64,000 nucleotides of DNA from Streptomyces griseus (GCA_943330705.2 CALQIT020000009.1:1-64000), one strand, 5' to 3'; positions 26,994-36,553 are shown, counted from the stretch's first letter. Notes: generated by a model from the sequence alone, not told the origin. Translations and numbers: made by a program.

Positions 26994-28097
26994 TCAAATC
27001 GATAAACTAAAGGCAAATCGTTCCTGCGGTTTGCCATTTAGCTGCAAACTCCAATACTGTCGGCCTGGATAATAGGTCCTGGTTGTGACTGCCACCAAGG
27101 GCACGCTAAGCTCTAGCACTTTCTTTTCACCGGCCAATATTTTCAAGCGTCGTCCTTTAAAAATTTTTTTTCCATGCTTTCCGTTGGCCTTGAGAAACTC
27201 AAAGCTGTGGTCCAAAATAACTTCGGCTGGTTTTTTCCCCTGATTATGCAGCTCCACCATCGCTCGGAATTGCGAACCCAAACGAATCCGCAGAGTTTTC
27301 ACTTTTATTTTTGCGACTTTAACTTCAGAAGCCACGATACCATGCAGGGCAAAGGCCTGGGAATTTCCCAATTTTATCAAACTTCGGGTGGCGTGACGAA
27401 CCAGGCGATCAAGATCTGGCGAATTCGGATTCTGCTTCTTCCAGCGTCGCAAATTACGAAGTACAAAATCCGGATGATTCTTCGAGTGGTCATTAATATG
27501 ATTTGCCACAGATTTTCGAACGTACTCGGAGTTGTCTAAATGCAAGGCCTCAAGCAAGGACCAAGTCAATTTGGGATTCTTCGCAAAGTCTGGCAGATGG
27601 GCACCCCAAGGAAGACGCGGCCGAGCTCCTTCCGATACCAGTCTACGAACATGGGGGTTGGGATCATTTGTCCATTTCGCAAACAGCTTCAGTGTCTGCT
27701 GCTGATGCAACTTCAGAAAAGACCGAACTGCAAATTCGCTAGTAAAAACTTTTGTCATTTCTTTAAGTGCCGTCATCGAAAGTGAAAAGTCGCTTAGACC
27801 CTGGTCTTCCACGAATTGCGTCAAAGGCCAAACTAGAAAACCAGAAAGTCCAGACGGATTGCTCGGGCTTTTTAAACTTGCAATTAAAATTGGAAAACTT
27901 TGTGTTGCTGACTTTGGCAATGCCAAAATCAATCGATCTTTAATCAGATGCACTCGGGCCTTCATCTCTAAAGGTTCAAGGCTTGCCTCTATGCCCAGCA
28001 AAAAGCGCTTTGCATTAAAGTCCGGGTAGGCCAACTTAAAGGTCTTGGCCATTTTCTTTAGGGAATCAAAATTAAAAATATTTTTAAAGGGCTCCAT
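26994..28097 (-). CDS. DNA alkylation repair (AlkD-like HEAT-repeat) protein
   Basis: A 367-residue protein made of alpha-helical HEAT-like repeats in the first 240 residues. The block NPHVRRLVSEGARPRLPWG is the signature of a large AlkD-related family of DNA alkylation repair proteins. The C-terminal 110 residues are beta-rich (KVKTLRIRLGSQFRAMVELHNQG...) and may be an added immunoglobulin-like domain. AlkD glycosylases excise bulky alkylated bases without base flipping. This group's activity is largely untested. Confidence 0.8.
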   Translation of the reverse strand: MEPFKNIFNFDSLKKMAKTFKLAYPDFNAKRFLLGIEASLEPLEMKARVHLIKDRLILALPKSATQSFPILIASLKSPSNPSGLSGFLVWPLTQFVEDQGLSDFSLSMTALKEMTKVFTSEFAVRSFLKLHQQQTLKLFAKWTNDPNPHVRRLVSEGARPRLPWGAHLPDFAKNPKLTWSLLEALHLDNSEYVRKSVANHINDHSKNHPDFVLRNLRRWKKQNPNSPDLDRLVRHATRSLIKLGNSQAFALHGIVASEVKVAKIKVKTLRIRLGSQFRAMVELHNQGKKPAEVILDHSFEFLKANGKHGKKIFKGRRLKILAGEKKVLELSVPLVAVTTRTYYPGRQYWSLQLNGKPQERFAFSLSI

Positions 28098-28122
28098 AGA
28101 TATTAATAGATCCTATAGCGGA

Positions 28123-28935
28123 TCAAACCTGAGTCAGACACTGAACAAGGTACTCCATGTCTAATGGTCGTGAAACAGTGATAGTTCCGATGGGCTGATC
28201 TTTTTGGTCATGCAATGCGCGCGACATCAGTTCAACTTCAACTTTGCTGCCATTCTTATGCAGCATCGAGCTTTTTACGACCTTATGAAAACCTTTAGCA
28301 AAGATTGTCTTTATGCCTTTTTCCGCAAGCTCGTGGACCTCTTTTGGATAGAGGTCAAAAATTGTTCGGCCGATCAGCTCTCCGTAGGGATACCCAAGCA
28401 TTGCGTGTAGCATTTCATTGGCCATCAGAATATTTCCTTTATGATCCACCGAATGCATCATAAAAGGACTTTTTTCAAAAAAGGACTCGTAAAGATAAAG
28501 CTCAGAGCGCAGCTCCTCAGTCGCGGAAGTGGGGTGTTTTGATTTTCCAAATTTGGAAAACATCGGAAGAATATCTTTTGCTGTAATATGGCCAATGGCC
28601 TTACCTGAGTCATCGATTACGAACACTCGATTGCCCACAGCCGTCATAATCTTCTTTACAATTTCAGGAAAAATTTCGTTTTGCTGGATCAACTGCGCCG
28701 GCTCTAGCAAATCCCGATAATGGATCAAGACATCCCGAGCGGGCTTGCTTTGATAACGTAAATAAGTGCGAACCATTCCGGCCTCGGTCAGAACCCCATG
28801 ATAGCGGTCTTCACTTGCCATGACTGCAGCAAAATGATGCGGATTGGACTTCATGAATTCGACGGCATCTTCAACCGAAGTATCAAAAGGCAAAGTAGGT
28901 GTTGCATGAATCATTATTTCTTTCGCCGTAATCAC
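28123..28935 (-). CDS. CBS-pair and PAS-domain signalling protein
   Basis: About 270 residues. The N-terminal 140 form a CBS pair (AKEIMIHATPTLPFDTSVEDAVEFM... and NRVFVIDDSGKAIGHITAKDIL), which binds adenine nucleotides. The C-terminal 120 form a PAS sensor domain (FMMHSVDHKGNILMANEMLHAMLGYPYGELIGRTIFDLYP) ending in a strand pair. There is no output domain, so the protein probably signals by protein contact. GTG at 28935, with GGGGGC just upstream, is preferred over a TTG at 28947. It lies next to the element-bearing tRNA. Confidence 0.82.
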   Translation of the reverse strand: MITAKEIMIHATPTLPFDTSVEDAVEFMKSNPHHFAAVMASEDRYHGVLTEAGMVRTYLRYQSKPARDVLIHYRDLLEPAQLIQQNEIFPEIVKKIMTAVGNRVFVIDDSGKAIGHITAKDILPMFSKFGKSKHPTSATEELRSELYLYESFFEKSPFMMHSVDHKGNILMANEMLHAMLGYPYGELIGRTIFDLYPKEVHELAEKGIKTIFAKGFHKVVKSSMLHKNGSKVEVELMSRALHDQKDQPIGTITVSRPLDMEYLVQCLTQV

Positions 28936-29244
28936 AAAAGCCCCCAAGCATTTGCTTTAGCGTAAAATCTTTTATTTATGCTGTCACTGATGTTTGCACT
29001 CGAAGGCAGCCAAGAAAAGCCAAGGTCTGGATTTGCCTGTAAGGATTGGCCAGGGCAATCAAACCCCGTCCTCCAAGGACCTAGACCGTCGTCCGAGAAA
29101 ACGATTCCAAGCAGCAAATACCCGAACATTTCGCTTCAATTATAAGCATATTGGGCGGATTTATTACTTATTTTAAAGTCCTTTTTTCTACAATGCTTGA
29201 ACTTCTCCGGAAATGATGGTTTCCTCATCCCCTATTTTTAGCCT

Positions 29245-29337
29245 GCCCCGGTGGCGAAATTGGTAGACGCACAGGACTTAAAATCCTGGGATACGATAAT
29301 ATCGGTCGTGCCGGTTCAAGTCCGGCCCGGGGCACCA
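29245..29337 (+). tRNA. tRNA-Leu (UAA)
   Basis: A cloverleaf with acceptor stem GCCCCGG/CCGGGGC, D-loop with TGGTAGACGC, anticodon loop CTTAAAA giving UAA, a long class II variable arm (residues around 29289-29310) and T-arm GGTTCAAGTCC. The CCA is encoded. The 3' end is the boundary of the integrated element, and the integrase reads antisense into it. Confidence 0.97.
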
Positions 29338-30876
29338 GTTCTCTTTTTCAGTGTTTTTTTTAAATTCTAAAACCTTCGCAAACGGAATATTCAAATCAAA
29401 TTCAAGACTTACACCATTGAGTCGAAAGTTCGAGCAGAGTCGCTTGATCAAAGCGAGGCGCTCCTCTGCACTCCCTTTTTTCCAAGCTGATTCCGCACGC
29501 TTACAAAGTTCGAGCAAAACTTTTGCTCTCCGTTCAATGTCCACTTCATTCGTGTTCTCAACTGCGGCAAGCCTTCGCTCTATCTCACTTCTCTCCGCCG
29601 CAATCTTTTCCAAATGCTTTTTATACCCCTCTCTCGTTAAAAGTTGCTCAGTCCAATGCTCGTATAACTCTTCTTCCTTTGTGGCCAATTGCAGCAAGCG
29701 AGCTCGCGTTCTTAACCTGGCCTCTTCCGTCGCCTCTTTGGATTTCTTATTGGCCTCAAGCAGATAGCTCATGATGACGTCCGCAACTTCTTCAGAAATT
29801 GAAATCTGTTGAACTACTTGCTCAAAATTGTCCCACAGCTTTGCCTCACTTACGTTGACCTGAGAAATGTTATTCAATTTGTGAAATCGACTGCCGTCCG
29901 CACAGTGATAATAGTGATAAATTCGAGATTCACCCGTAGTTCTATTGGACTTGGTCTTTGGATCATAGATGACAATACTTTCACATCCAGGTACTCCACA
30001 CCGAACTAAATGACTGAACGGTCCCACAAAAGTATTTGTATTCGGGGTGCCTCGTCTTCCTTCTGTCCGGCGAATCCACTCTAATGGAACAAAGACCTCA
30101 TGCTTACCTTGGCACCACTCGCCATCCCAAAAAAATCGACCTTCATAGAAGGGATTTTGCAAAATACATTCAATCGAACTTTTCGACAATCTTCGAGCTC
30201 GACAATCCGGTAGAAGTCTTTCTGATAAGATCTGGTCCCGGATCGCGTAGTAGGAATATCCATGCATTGCCCGAAGCTCGAAAATTCGTAAAACGGCTCT
30301 TTTCGTTTCATCATCAATAACTATTTTTGCTTCCTTTCGGCCATGCTTATTCTGACTGCCTTCCCGAATGTTCTTATACCCAAGTGGGGCATGACCTGGG
30401 TACCAGCCAATCCTTGCTTTCTCATTCATTCCTTTTCTGGTTTCTCGAGCGATGTTAAGAGCGATATACTTATTTACAGATGTCATCACATCGTCGGTAA
30501 AAATATCCGTTGGGCTGCAATTGCGGTCGAGGATCCGACGATCTTTATAAAAATGAATAACAAGCTTACCTGTCATCACAAACAATTGCAGCTGCTCACG
30601 GTTCGTGAAGTTACGGGTAAGGCGATCTGGTTTTTCTACAATCAACTGCAAAGACTTTTCTTTACTTCTTTCCACATAGTCTCGAATATAATCCATCATC
30701 CCATCGAACTTTTCGCGCTTATGAGATTTACTGCCGGTTTCAACAAAGCGAAATATTTTATTGATTTCGAAAGAGCGATTTTTACAGTACTCAATGCCAA
30801 CTCTTTCCTGGGCATCTAAAGAATAGCCATCGTCCTGTTTTAGATCTGAAATCCGGCAAAGTAAAATTGCATCCAT
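29278..30876 (-). CDS. large serine integrase
   Basis: A 532-residue large serine recombinase that catalyses integration of the element. The N-terminal catalytic domain begins LLCRISDLKQDD (nucleophile Ser at residue 10) and has VEKPDRLTRN. A recombinase domain, a zinc-ribbon-like section (CGVPGCE...YYHCADGS) and a long coiled coil (about 370-460) follow. The final 20 residues are encoded inside tRNA-Leu on the antisense strand and look like read-through, not a natural domain. The gene therefore crosses the attachment junction. AAAGGAAG precedes the ATG. Confidence 0.93.
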   Translation of the reverse strand: MDAILLCRISDLKQDDGYSLDAQERVGIEYCKNRSFEINKIFRFVETGSKSHKREKFDGMMDYIRDYVERSKEKSLQLIVEKPDRLTRNFTNREQLQLFVMTGKLVIHFYKDRRILDRNCSPTDIFTDDVMTSVNKYIALNIARETRKGMNEKARIGWYPGHAPLGYKNIREGSQNKHGRKEAKIVIDDETKRAVLRIFELRAMHGYSYYAIRDQILSERLLPDCRARRLSKSSIECILQNPFYEGRFFWDGEWCQGKHEVFVPLEWIRRTEGRRGTPNTNTFVGPFSHLVRCGVPGCESIVIYDPKTKSNRTTGESRIYHYYHCADGSRFHKLNNISQVNVSEAKLWDNFEQVVQQISISEEVADVIMSYLLEANKKSKEATEEARLRTRARLLQLATKEEELYEHWTEQLLTREGYKKHLEKIAAERSEIERRLAAVENTNEVDIERRAKVLLELCKRAESAWKKGSAEERLALIKRLCSNFRLNGVSLEFDLNIPFAKVLEFKKNTEKENWCPGPDLNRHDRYYRIPGF

Positions 30877-30879
30877 ATT

Positions 30880-31224
30880 TCATCTTCCTTTCTGATCAAG
30901 TCTCATGAGCTCTTTGAAGAACTCGACCACTTCCATAAATTCATTCTTCGTTAAACCCAGATCCTCATACGTCTTGGGTTTCCCCTTAGGGGAAATTTCA
31001 CCGGTCACAGGAACATACCCGGCTGAAGTTTGCGAAAATTTTTGTACTTCGAAACTTTCTTGGTGGCGCCCTTTCCGCGCGTGCTTTTTGCAGTCTTTGC
31101 AGAGAGATTCATAACGGCCGCCTTGTTTATAAAACAGGTTGACGGACTTGAACTCTTTGCAGCGAGTGCACTCCTTCCTTGTCTGCTCCACATCTAACTC
31201 CACTGATTGCGAAGTCCAGTTCAT
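30880..31224 (-). CDS. zinc-ribbon protein next to the integrase
   Basis: A 114-residue protein with a CxxC...CxxC ribbon (ECTRCKEF...SLCKDCKKHARKG) in the first half and a helical C-terminus (TYEDLGLTKNEFMEVVEFFKELMRL). The family is not recognised. It lies immediately before the integrase on the same strand, three bases between stop and start. It may be an accessory DNA-binding or directionality factor for the integrase. That role is inferred from position only. Confidence 0.65.
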   Translation of the reverse strand: MNWTSQSVELDVEQTRKECTRCKEFKSVNLFYKQGGRYESLCKDCKKHARKGRHQESFEVQKFSQTSAGYVPVTGEISPKGKPKTYEDLGLTKNEFMEVVEFFKELMRLDQKGR

Positions 31225-31335
31225 CTTGAATTTTTAAGCGAAAATTCGACGTGCATTTGCACATAACATTTCATTGGACTTCCCGAGGGAAGGAAGTCTG
31301 CCTAGGGTCGATTTTCTAGAAGAAAGGTATCGGTC

Positions 31336-31615
31336 ATGGACAAAAATCAGAAGGAAAATATTGATATCCTTGGAGTGAAATGGCTGCTCGCCCCGGGAGG
31401 AAAAGAGATCATCGACCGTTGTCAGAATCAAGACCTGGCAGATAAATTTGGAGCTTCGCGGGTTCAGCGCCCTGTTTCGAAATACGACCGATTGCGAGCT
31501 CACGAATGAGGAAATCTACGGAGTAAGTCTCTCCCTAGAAGAAATTGGCAAACGGCTAAAAAAAATTTCTGAGCAGATTGGTAACGCGGCAACTCGAGAA
31601 GAAAATATCCTTTGA
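31336..31615 (+). pseudogene. frameshifted small gene, unknown
   Basis: A 57-codon frame starting at ATG 31336 (with AGAAAGG upstream) stops early. From about 31453 a different frame continues with coding-like sequence (NEEIYGVSLSLEEIGKRLKK) to a TGA at 31613-31615. The 280-bp span is one base longer than a multiple of three. A single-base shift near 31455 would join them into one protein of about 92 residues. No family is recognised. It could also be a sequencing error. Confidence 0.5.
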
Positions 31616-31660
31616 GATAAGGTGACCAATGCCTCGCGTCCTTACTTTCGAATTCTTTGG

Positions 31661-31846
31661 CTAAAAATCCCTCATATAATGAAACCGACGGAACTCTCCA
31701 CGCATAGGCTCCGACAAATTTTCCACCTCCTTTTTATTGTCGGATTTCTGACCTTCATTTTCCAACAGATTTGCTTTATTTGTATGGGCACATGCTGCCG
31801 TCAATAGTGCAAAAGCCATCATGCCTACAAAAAAATACATTTTCAT
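31661..31846 (-). CDS. small lipoprotein
   Basis: A 61-residue lipoprotein: MKMYFFVGMMAFALLTAACA, with a lipobox LTAAC. The mature part is short and charged. AAAGGATAG upstream of the ATG supports expression. In conjugative elements small lipoproteins in this position are often entry-exclusion or VirB7-like factors; the sequence alone does not prove either. Confidence 0.65.
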   Translation of the reverse strand: MKMYFFVGMMAFALLTAACAHTNKANLLENEGQKSDNKKEVENLSEPMRGEFRRFHYMRDF

Positions 31847-31898
31847 ATTCTATCCTTTGCTCCGAGATGACTCGGCAATTCAATTGTTATTTGTGCGA

Positions 31899-32279
31899 CT
31901 ATTTATTTTTCGGCATTTCTTCCGCATGACCTTCCGGCGACGGCTCCTTAGAGAAAGCTTTTTTTGGTCTGACCAACACTTCCAAAGCCAAATTTGTTTG
32001 CCCGTCCTTTTTCGCCTGCTTTACATCTCTAAGAATTTGCCGTAAAAAAGCTTCCTCGTCATAAAATGTATTAATCAGAGAATTGATTTCCCCGTTTGCT
32101 AACGTATCTGCACGGCCTTCGATCAACCAATTTAAAATATCCTTCCGAGAAAGATTTATCTTTTTCTTAGCATTGACCTGATCGATCCATCCATCAATTT
32201 TTTGAGACGATTTTTCCGTGATAGCCACGAGTTCTTTCTTGATTTTCTTTTTATCAGGGATGGGATTTTCATCTGTCAT
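31899..32279 (-). CDS. small charged protein, possible DNA-processing accessory
   Basis: A 126-residue hydrophilic helical protein, rich in Lys and Glu. The part KINLSRKDILNWLIEGRADTL resembles the ribbon-helix-helix or helix region of plasmid mobilisation accessory proteins (MobC/TraY-like), but this is a weak similarity. The ATG overlaps the methyltransferase gene by 11 bases and has AAAGGAATAC upstream, so it is co-translated with it. Confidence 0.55.
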   Translation of the reverse strand: MTDENPIPDKKKIKKELVAITEKSSQKIDGWIDQVNAKKKINLSRKDILNWLIEGRADTLANGEINSLINTFYDEEAFLRQILRDVKQAKKDGQTNLALEVLVRPKKAFSKEPSPEGHAEEMPKNK

Positions 32280-33564
32280 TTTGTATTCCTTTCAAGCGCG
32301 CATCGGCTATTTGGTAATAACTTTCGTTGCACTCAATGCCGATAAACTGAAATTTTTCAAAAAGGCTTGCAACTCCCGTGGAACCCGATCCCATAAATGG
32401 ATCTAGTACGGTCCCATTTGGAGGGGTGACCATCGAAACAAAGTAGCGCATCAAATTTAATGGTTTTACAGTTGGGTGTGTATTGCCGGGACCTCGGTCC
32501 CTTCGCCCTGCTTTTTTTGAATAAATGAAGGGCAACTCCAGTTTGAAGTTTTTGAAGTACTCTGCAACATCGGCCTCCCGATCGCTTTGTTGATTCATAA
32601 TGATGGCTGGGCAAGATTCATTATTTGCTCTTGTGAGAAGAAGGTTTGCTGGATATCGACCTTTTTCGTGCTGCTGGTATATCGAATCTGTGCTTCTTTT
32701 GGAATTATCCCAAAGAAAACCTTTGTCCTTAAAATTTAAGTTGGAAGTTGATGGTATTTTTTCGCGAACTGGAATTCGGGACGAATCAATATTAAGTCCT
32801 CCAACTCCATACTTTTTGATGTTGGCCACGATATTATGTTCTGAAATCGGCTTTTGGAGTAGAATCCAGTGTTCGCTGGCGGGCTTTAGAGCGGTTCCCC
32901 AACCTTTCCAATTATTTGATCCGTCGGCGATGACCGTCATTTCGGAGTCTGGATTACCGAGCTGCCTCGAGGGGCGAATGACCGCCATCATCCAATCCGG
33001 CGCGGGGCCTAGAATTGTTTCAAGTTTTTCCCATCTTTCCTGTGTGGGAATATGGGGTTGCCCATTCGGAGGTAGAACGGTCCAATGGCAGGCACCACCT
33101 CGAATGCCGGCGACGGTGTCGAGGTCCTTATTGGTAAGACTCAGCTCATCACGCCGAGATCTGATCCAAGTTGTCACCCGGTAAACAAGGTCTGTATCAG
33201 TGTACTTGACCTGATCAATTGCTTTGTGGATAGCAACACTCTTCGGAAACCCACTTCCAAAAACATGAGTGACAATGTCTTTAACCTGAAATCCAGCGCT
33301 TTCAATAGCCATACCGGTCCAATGAGATGTTCTAGGCAGAGCCCAAACAAAACCATGAGCACCAGGTTTTAAAACTCGGTTGCATTCCTTTAAGATGGAG
33401 GATAGCCAAGATATCCACTGATCTCGTCCTCCCTTATTGTGATCCCACGCCAGACCGAATAGCCCAATGCCTGCCGGAGGGTCCGTGACAAGTGAGTCTA
33501 CCGAATTCGAAGGCAATGATTTTAAAACTTCAAGGGAGTCGCCAAGAAAAATTTGGTAGTTCAC
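32269..33564 (-). CDS. orphan site-specific DNA methyltransferase
   Basis: A 431-residue beta-class (N4-cytosine or N6-adenine) methyltransferase. Motif IV appears as TDPPAG near residue 27, and motif I at the C-terminus as LDPFMGSGSTG (about 395), with TVKPLNLMRYF between. The order IV then I defines the class. No restriction endonuclease is adjacent, so it is orphan and may protect the element from host restriction. It starts with GTG after GAGGACC. Its stop overlaps the next gene. Confidence 0.88.
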   Translation of the reverse strand: MNYQIFLGDSLEVLKSLPSNSVDSLVTDPPAGIGLFGLAWDHNKGGRDQWISWLSSILKECNRVLKPGAHGFVWALPRTSHWTGMAIESAGFQVKDIVTHVFGSGFPKSVAIHKAIDQVKYTDTDLVYRVTTWIRSRRDELSLTNKDLDTVAGIRGGACHWTVLPPNGQPHIPTQERWEKLETILGPAPDWMMAVIRPSRQLGNPDSEMTVIADGSNNWKGWGTALKPASEHWILLQKPISEHNIVANIKKYGVGGLNIDSSRIPVREKIPSTSNLNFKDKGFLWDNSKRSTDSIYQQHEKGRYPANLLLTRANNESCPAIIMNQQSDREADVAEYFKNFKLELPFIYSKKAGRRDRGPGNTHPTVKPLNLMRYFVSMVTPPNGTVLDPFMGSGSTGVASLFEKFQFIGIECNESYYQIADARLKGIQNDR

Positions 33565-33615
33565 GTTCGGTCCTCAGATAAATGGACTTCGTGGCTCTTG
33601 TTTTCAAACGGAAAA

Positions 33616-34008
33616 TTAGTCTTTGCTCCAGGAGCCTGCGTCTTCCAAAATGAAAACTCGATGGGATTTGATGTACTTATTGCCTTCAATGGTATCAGGA
33701 ACCAGGAGGGACCGAATCTTTGGCCTGGTAAGAAATGGCAGGTCCTCGCCATCAAGTTTCACTTTTTCGTCCTTAGCCATTTTCGCCACCTTGTCCTTAT
33801 AGGCAAGATAGCCAATGAGGCTTCCAATGCCCGCACCAACGGCCATTCCGCTGGCTGTGCCTTGCTGGCTTTGCGATTGAAACTGTCCAATCGTACCACC
33901 AGCAAGCCCGCCTATAGCGGCACCGAGCAAAGTAGATTTTGTCGCGGTTGTGCATCCGTTTAAAATTGTCGCCAGTGATAAAAGGCAAACTTTTATTTTC
34001 AAATCCAT
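33616..34008 (-). CDS. glycine-zipper lipoprotein
   Basis: About 130 residues from the ATG at 34008, which has AAGGATAGG upstream. A lipobox-like ILNGC follows a hydrophobic segment, so it is probably an outer-membrane-targeted lipoprotein. The next 60 residues form a glycine zipper (GAAIGGLAGGTIG...GMAVGAGIGSLIGYL). The remaining part is beta-like. Glycine-zipper lipoproteins occur in type IV systems as VirB7/TraV-type or surface-exclusion factors; I cannot assign one. Confidence 0.65.
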   Translation of the reverse strand: MDLKIKVCLLSLATILNGCTTATKSTLLGAAIGGLAGGTIGQFQSQSQQGTASGMAVGAGIGSLIGYLAYKDKVAKMAKDEKVKLDGEDLPFLTRPKIRSLLVPDTIEGNKYIKSHRVFILEDAGSWSKD

Positions 34009-34127
34009 ACCTATCCTTTTGTTTGAAGTTAATGGTGTTTTCTTTTTTGACGTGAATGGTAGCGAGGAGGGCACGCGGAGATGACGTATGAGAGGAGGTG
34101 GAGCATGCAGACGTAAGGATGCATGGG

Positions 34128-35027
34128 TCAGTCAGTGTTTTGAGGTGTTTTAGATTTCTTGGAAGGTATTGAGACTACAGGTTTTTTGGCCAGATTTAAA
34201 AATGTCAGGGTCACACCTTTGTGTGCCTCCAGTGTGGCCCTAGTGTGGGGCAAGTGCGAAAGAAAATGCCACGGACTATTCCCTTTAAACCGGCCTTCAA
34301 CAAAAGCAGCTGACCAGCCATTGGTTTGAAAGTCTGATAGCAATACAAAGTGGTGTTTTGACCATTCTCGTACATGAAACTTTTCAAAGGCTATCTTGAT
34401 GCGGTTCAATGCCTTATGGGATTCGACAAGCCAGAACACCAGTTGTATAGAATTTTGAGCGTCATAGAAGGCAACTATTTCAGCATACCGTTGCCTGGTT
34501 TTCACTGAAAGTTCCACCTCGACAGCCACAACAACTTTCTTCTCATCTTTAAAATAGAGAGAGTATCCGTCTGGTCGGTGTCGATCTGATTGGGGAATCC
34601 AGTCAGGCCATAAATCCGTCGGAACTCGGCGAAGCTGTTGTTCACTGTAAGTTTGCGTGTACTCCGGCTGGTGAATCAACCATTCACCGAGGTGGAAGGC
34701 CGTTACGAGATGATCATGATGAGGGTTTTCCGACTTGAAGCCTTCGACCGCAAGTTCTGGAAGATGAGGCCGAATGTACTTATACCCTTTTTGAGTCAGC
34801 GACCAGCATTCTTGCCATCTTGGCTTAATATAAATTGATGTTATCAGGCCGGCGCCACTCAGAGATAAAATTCTTCGATAAGCAGTCTGCAGAGTTGCGT
34901 CTGGAAAGAATTTAAGTGCTAACGAGCTGGTCGAGACTAATTTCCATTTCCACAATAGCCTTAGAACAAGCAGATCGCGATCAGTTATCTGGATGCGCAT
35001 TTTATTCTGATTTGAGGTGGTCTTCAT
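34128..35027 (-). CDS. replication-relaxation (MobC-like) family protein
   Basis: A 299-residue protein beginning with a winged helix (ITDRDLLVLRLLWKWKLVSTSSLALKFFPD...) followed by a nuclease-like fold with DRHRPDGYSLYFKDEKKVVVAVEVELSVK. This matches the replication-relaxation family, proteins carried by plasmids and ICEs and required for processing or replication at transfer. It probably binds the element's origin of transfer. It lies next to the FtsK-like translocase, a pairing common in conjugative elements. Confidence 0.8.
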   Translation of the reverse strand: MKTTSNQNKMRIQITDRDLLVLRLLWKWKLVSTSSLALKFFPDATLQTAYRRILSLSGAGLITSIYIKPRWQECWSLTQKGYKYIRPHLPELAVEGFKSENPHHDHLVTAFHLGEWLIHQPEYTQTYSEQQLRRVPTDLWPDWIPQSDRHRPDGYSLYFKDEKKVVVAVEVELSVKTRQRYAEIVAFYDAQNSIQLVFWLVESHKALNRIKIAFEKFHVREWSKHHFVLLSDFQTNGWSAAFVEGRFKGNSPWHFLSHLPHTRATLEAHKGVTLTFLNLAKKPVVSIPSKKSKTPQNTD

Positions 35028-35056
35028 ATATTATAAGTCCTTAAGAAAATGAAAGG

Positions 35057-36514
35057 TCATTCTTGGGGGGACCGGTAGTCTTCTTTCTTGCTCTTCATAT
35101 CCGCTGTAAAAGAAGATTCTGGATCGATGGCCGATGATAATCCGTTTTTCTTTGGTTTTTCGCTTGGTCCTAAAAATCTTTCAGCCTCTTCGACAGTGAG
35201 GATCGGTGTTTGCACCTCGAGCATCTCAATTCCATTTTTCCAAATTGCTCGGCCCGGAATTTTAGGCAAATCGGTAGCACGTCCATTGCCGAGCACTGCA
35301 ATACTGGAGGCATCGTTCATCATTTGAAAGCAAAGAACGCCGGTGAGATTGGCCTTTACTTGAGGATCCAGAGATCTGCTATCTGGTCGCTGAGTTGCGA
35401 TGACTAGATGCACACCAACTGCTCGGCCTTGTCTTGCAATTCGACTCAAAATACCGCGAGCAATTTGCACGTCCTTAGATTTCGCGTGGTGACCGGCAAG
35501 AAACATTTCAGCGGCCTCATCGACTACAATCATTTGTCGATCGAGATAAACTGCCTTGGCAGCTTCATTTTTTCTATTATAACTTTCAAGATCCTTGCAT
35601 TGATGCGCCTTTAGTAAGGTCATTCGTTCGTCGAGAATCTTGTCAATTGATTTTAACTCTTCAACTGCCGCCAGCACGCTCGGGACCACAACAAACTGCT
35701 TTCGATTTTCAAACAACGAAAACTCAAGGCCTCCCTTTAGATCGATCAAAAGGAATTTCGTTGATTTGCTATTCAGATGAATATTTAAAATTAACTGACG
35801 GAGAAATGTCGATTTACCGCCTCCAGTTTGACCGGCAACCAACAGATGAGGAGTATCACGAAAGTTTGTAGTTAAGGTATAGGCTCTGGTCCTTCCGACT
35901 ATATACTCCAAAGACTTGGATGCTTCGTCTGGCACATACGGCACTTCGTTTGCCATCGGAAAATGTGAATAGATAATATCGATTGTTCGTGCTTCACGAT
36001 CTTCTTTGATAAGGTCGATGTAGATTCCAAGCTCCGCGTCCAAATACTTTGCCTGCTCTTGAAATTTCGACAACGGAAATCCTGCATTGGTCACACGCAT
36101 TTTTCGAATAATTGGATCCAATGAAAAATCTGAAATCAGATTGGGAAGTCTGCCAATTTTTGATTCCAGCCCGGCATTTTTGAAGGCTGCCGTCAGTTTC
36201 GAAAGTTTCTCTTTTCTCTTTTTGACCTGCACCCAGGCCCACGTCCAGAAACCTAGCGTTGCGAAACTAAATGCGTATAACTTATAAAGAGGCGAATAGT
36301 AAGGGTACAGTGATTTAAAGCGAGAATGAGAAATTAAGAAATGATCTATTCTTAAAAGTAAAATAAAGGACGATGCCGCCATCCAACAAGCACAATATTG
36401 CCAAGGGATAGTATTGCTCTTTATCCCGTAGAAGAGCTCCTTGATGGGCGCTAATAGAAAACTGATATTTTTTAGTATTATTTCTATCCGGATAACAATA
36501 GGCTGCTTGTTCAT
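35057..36514 (-). CDS. FtsK/SpoIIIE-type DNA translocase (candidate coupling protein)
   Basis: A 485-residue membrane ATPase. Two hydrophobic helices (about 40-60 and 80-97) anchor it, followed by the FtsK/HerA motor: Walker A AGQTGGGKST (about 227-236), Walker B MIVVDEAAEMF, and the arginine-finger region IARQGRAVGVHLVIATQRP. It lacks VirD4/TraD-specific features, so it may be the coupling protein that feeds DNA to the secretion channel. It could alternatively move double-stranded DNA as Streptomyces TraB does. Confidence 0.88.
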   Translation of the reverse strand: MNKQPIVIRIEIILKNISFLLAPIKELFYGIKSNTIPWQYCACWMAASSFILLLRIDHFLISHSRFKSLYPYYSPLYKLYAFSFATLGFWTWAWVQVKKRKEKLSKLTAAFKNAGLESKIGRLPNLISDFSLDPIIRKMRVTNAGFPLSKFQEQAKYLDAELGIYIDLIKEDREARTIDIIYSHFPMANEVPYVPDEASKSLEYIVGRTRAYTLTTNFRDTPHLLVAGQTGGGKSTFLRQLILNIHLNSKSTKFLLIDLKGGLEFSLFENRKQFVVVPSVLAAVEELKSIDKILDERMTLLKAHQCKDLESYNRKNEAAKAVYLDRQMIVVDEAAEMFLAGHHAKSKDVQIARGILSRIARQGRAVGVHLVIATQRPDSRSLDPQVKANLTGVLCFQMMNDASSIAVLGNGRATDLPKIPGRAIWKNGIEMLEVQTPILTVEEAERFLGPSEKPKKNGLSSAIDPESSFTADMKSKKEDYRSPQE

Positions 36515-36553
36515 TTAAATACCTCTGTGTCGAAGACTAAGCCAAATCAGGTA

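Noticed and set aside
28979-29150. Short frames on both strands upstream of tRNA-Leu
   Set aside because: About 57 codons on the plus strand and 65 on the minus strand cover the same DNA; neither has a ribosome site or recognisable family, so no gene is called.
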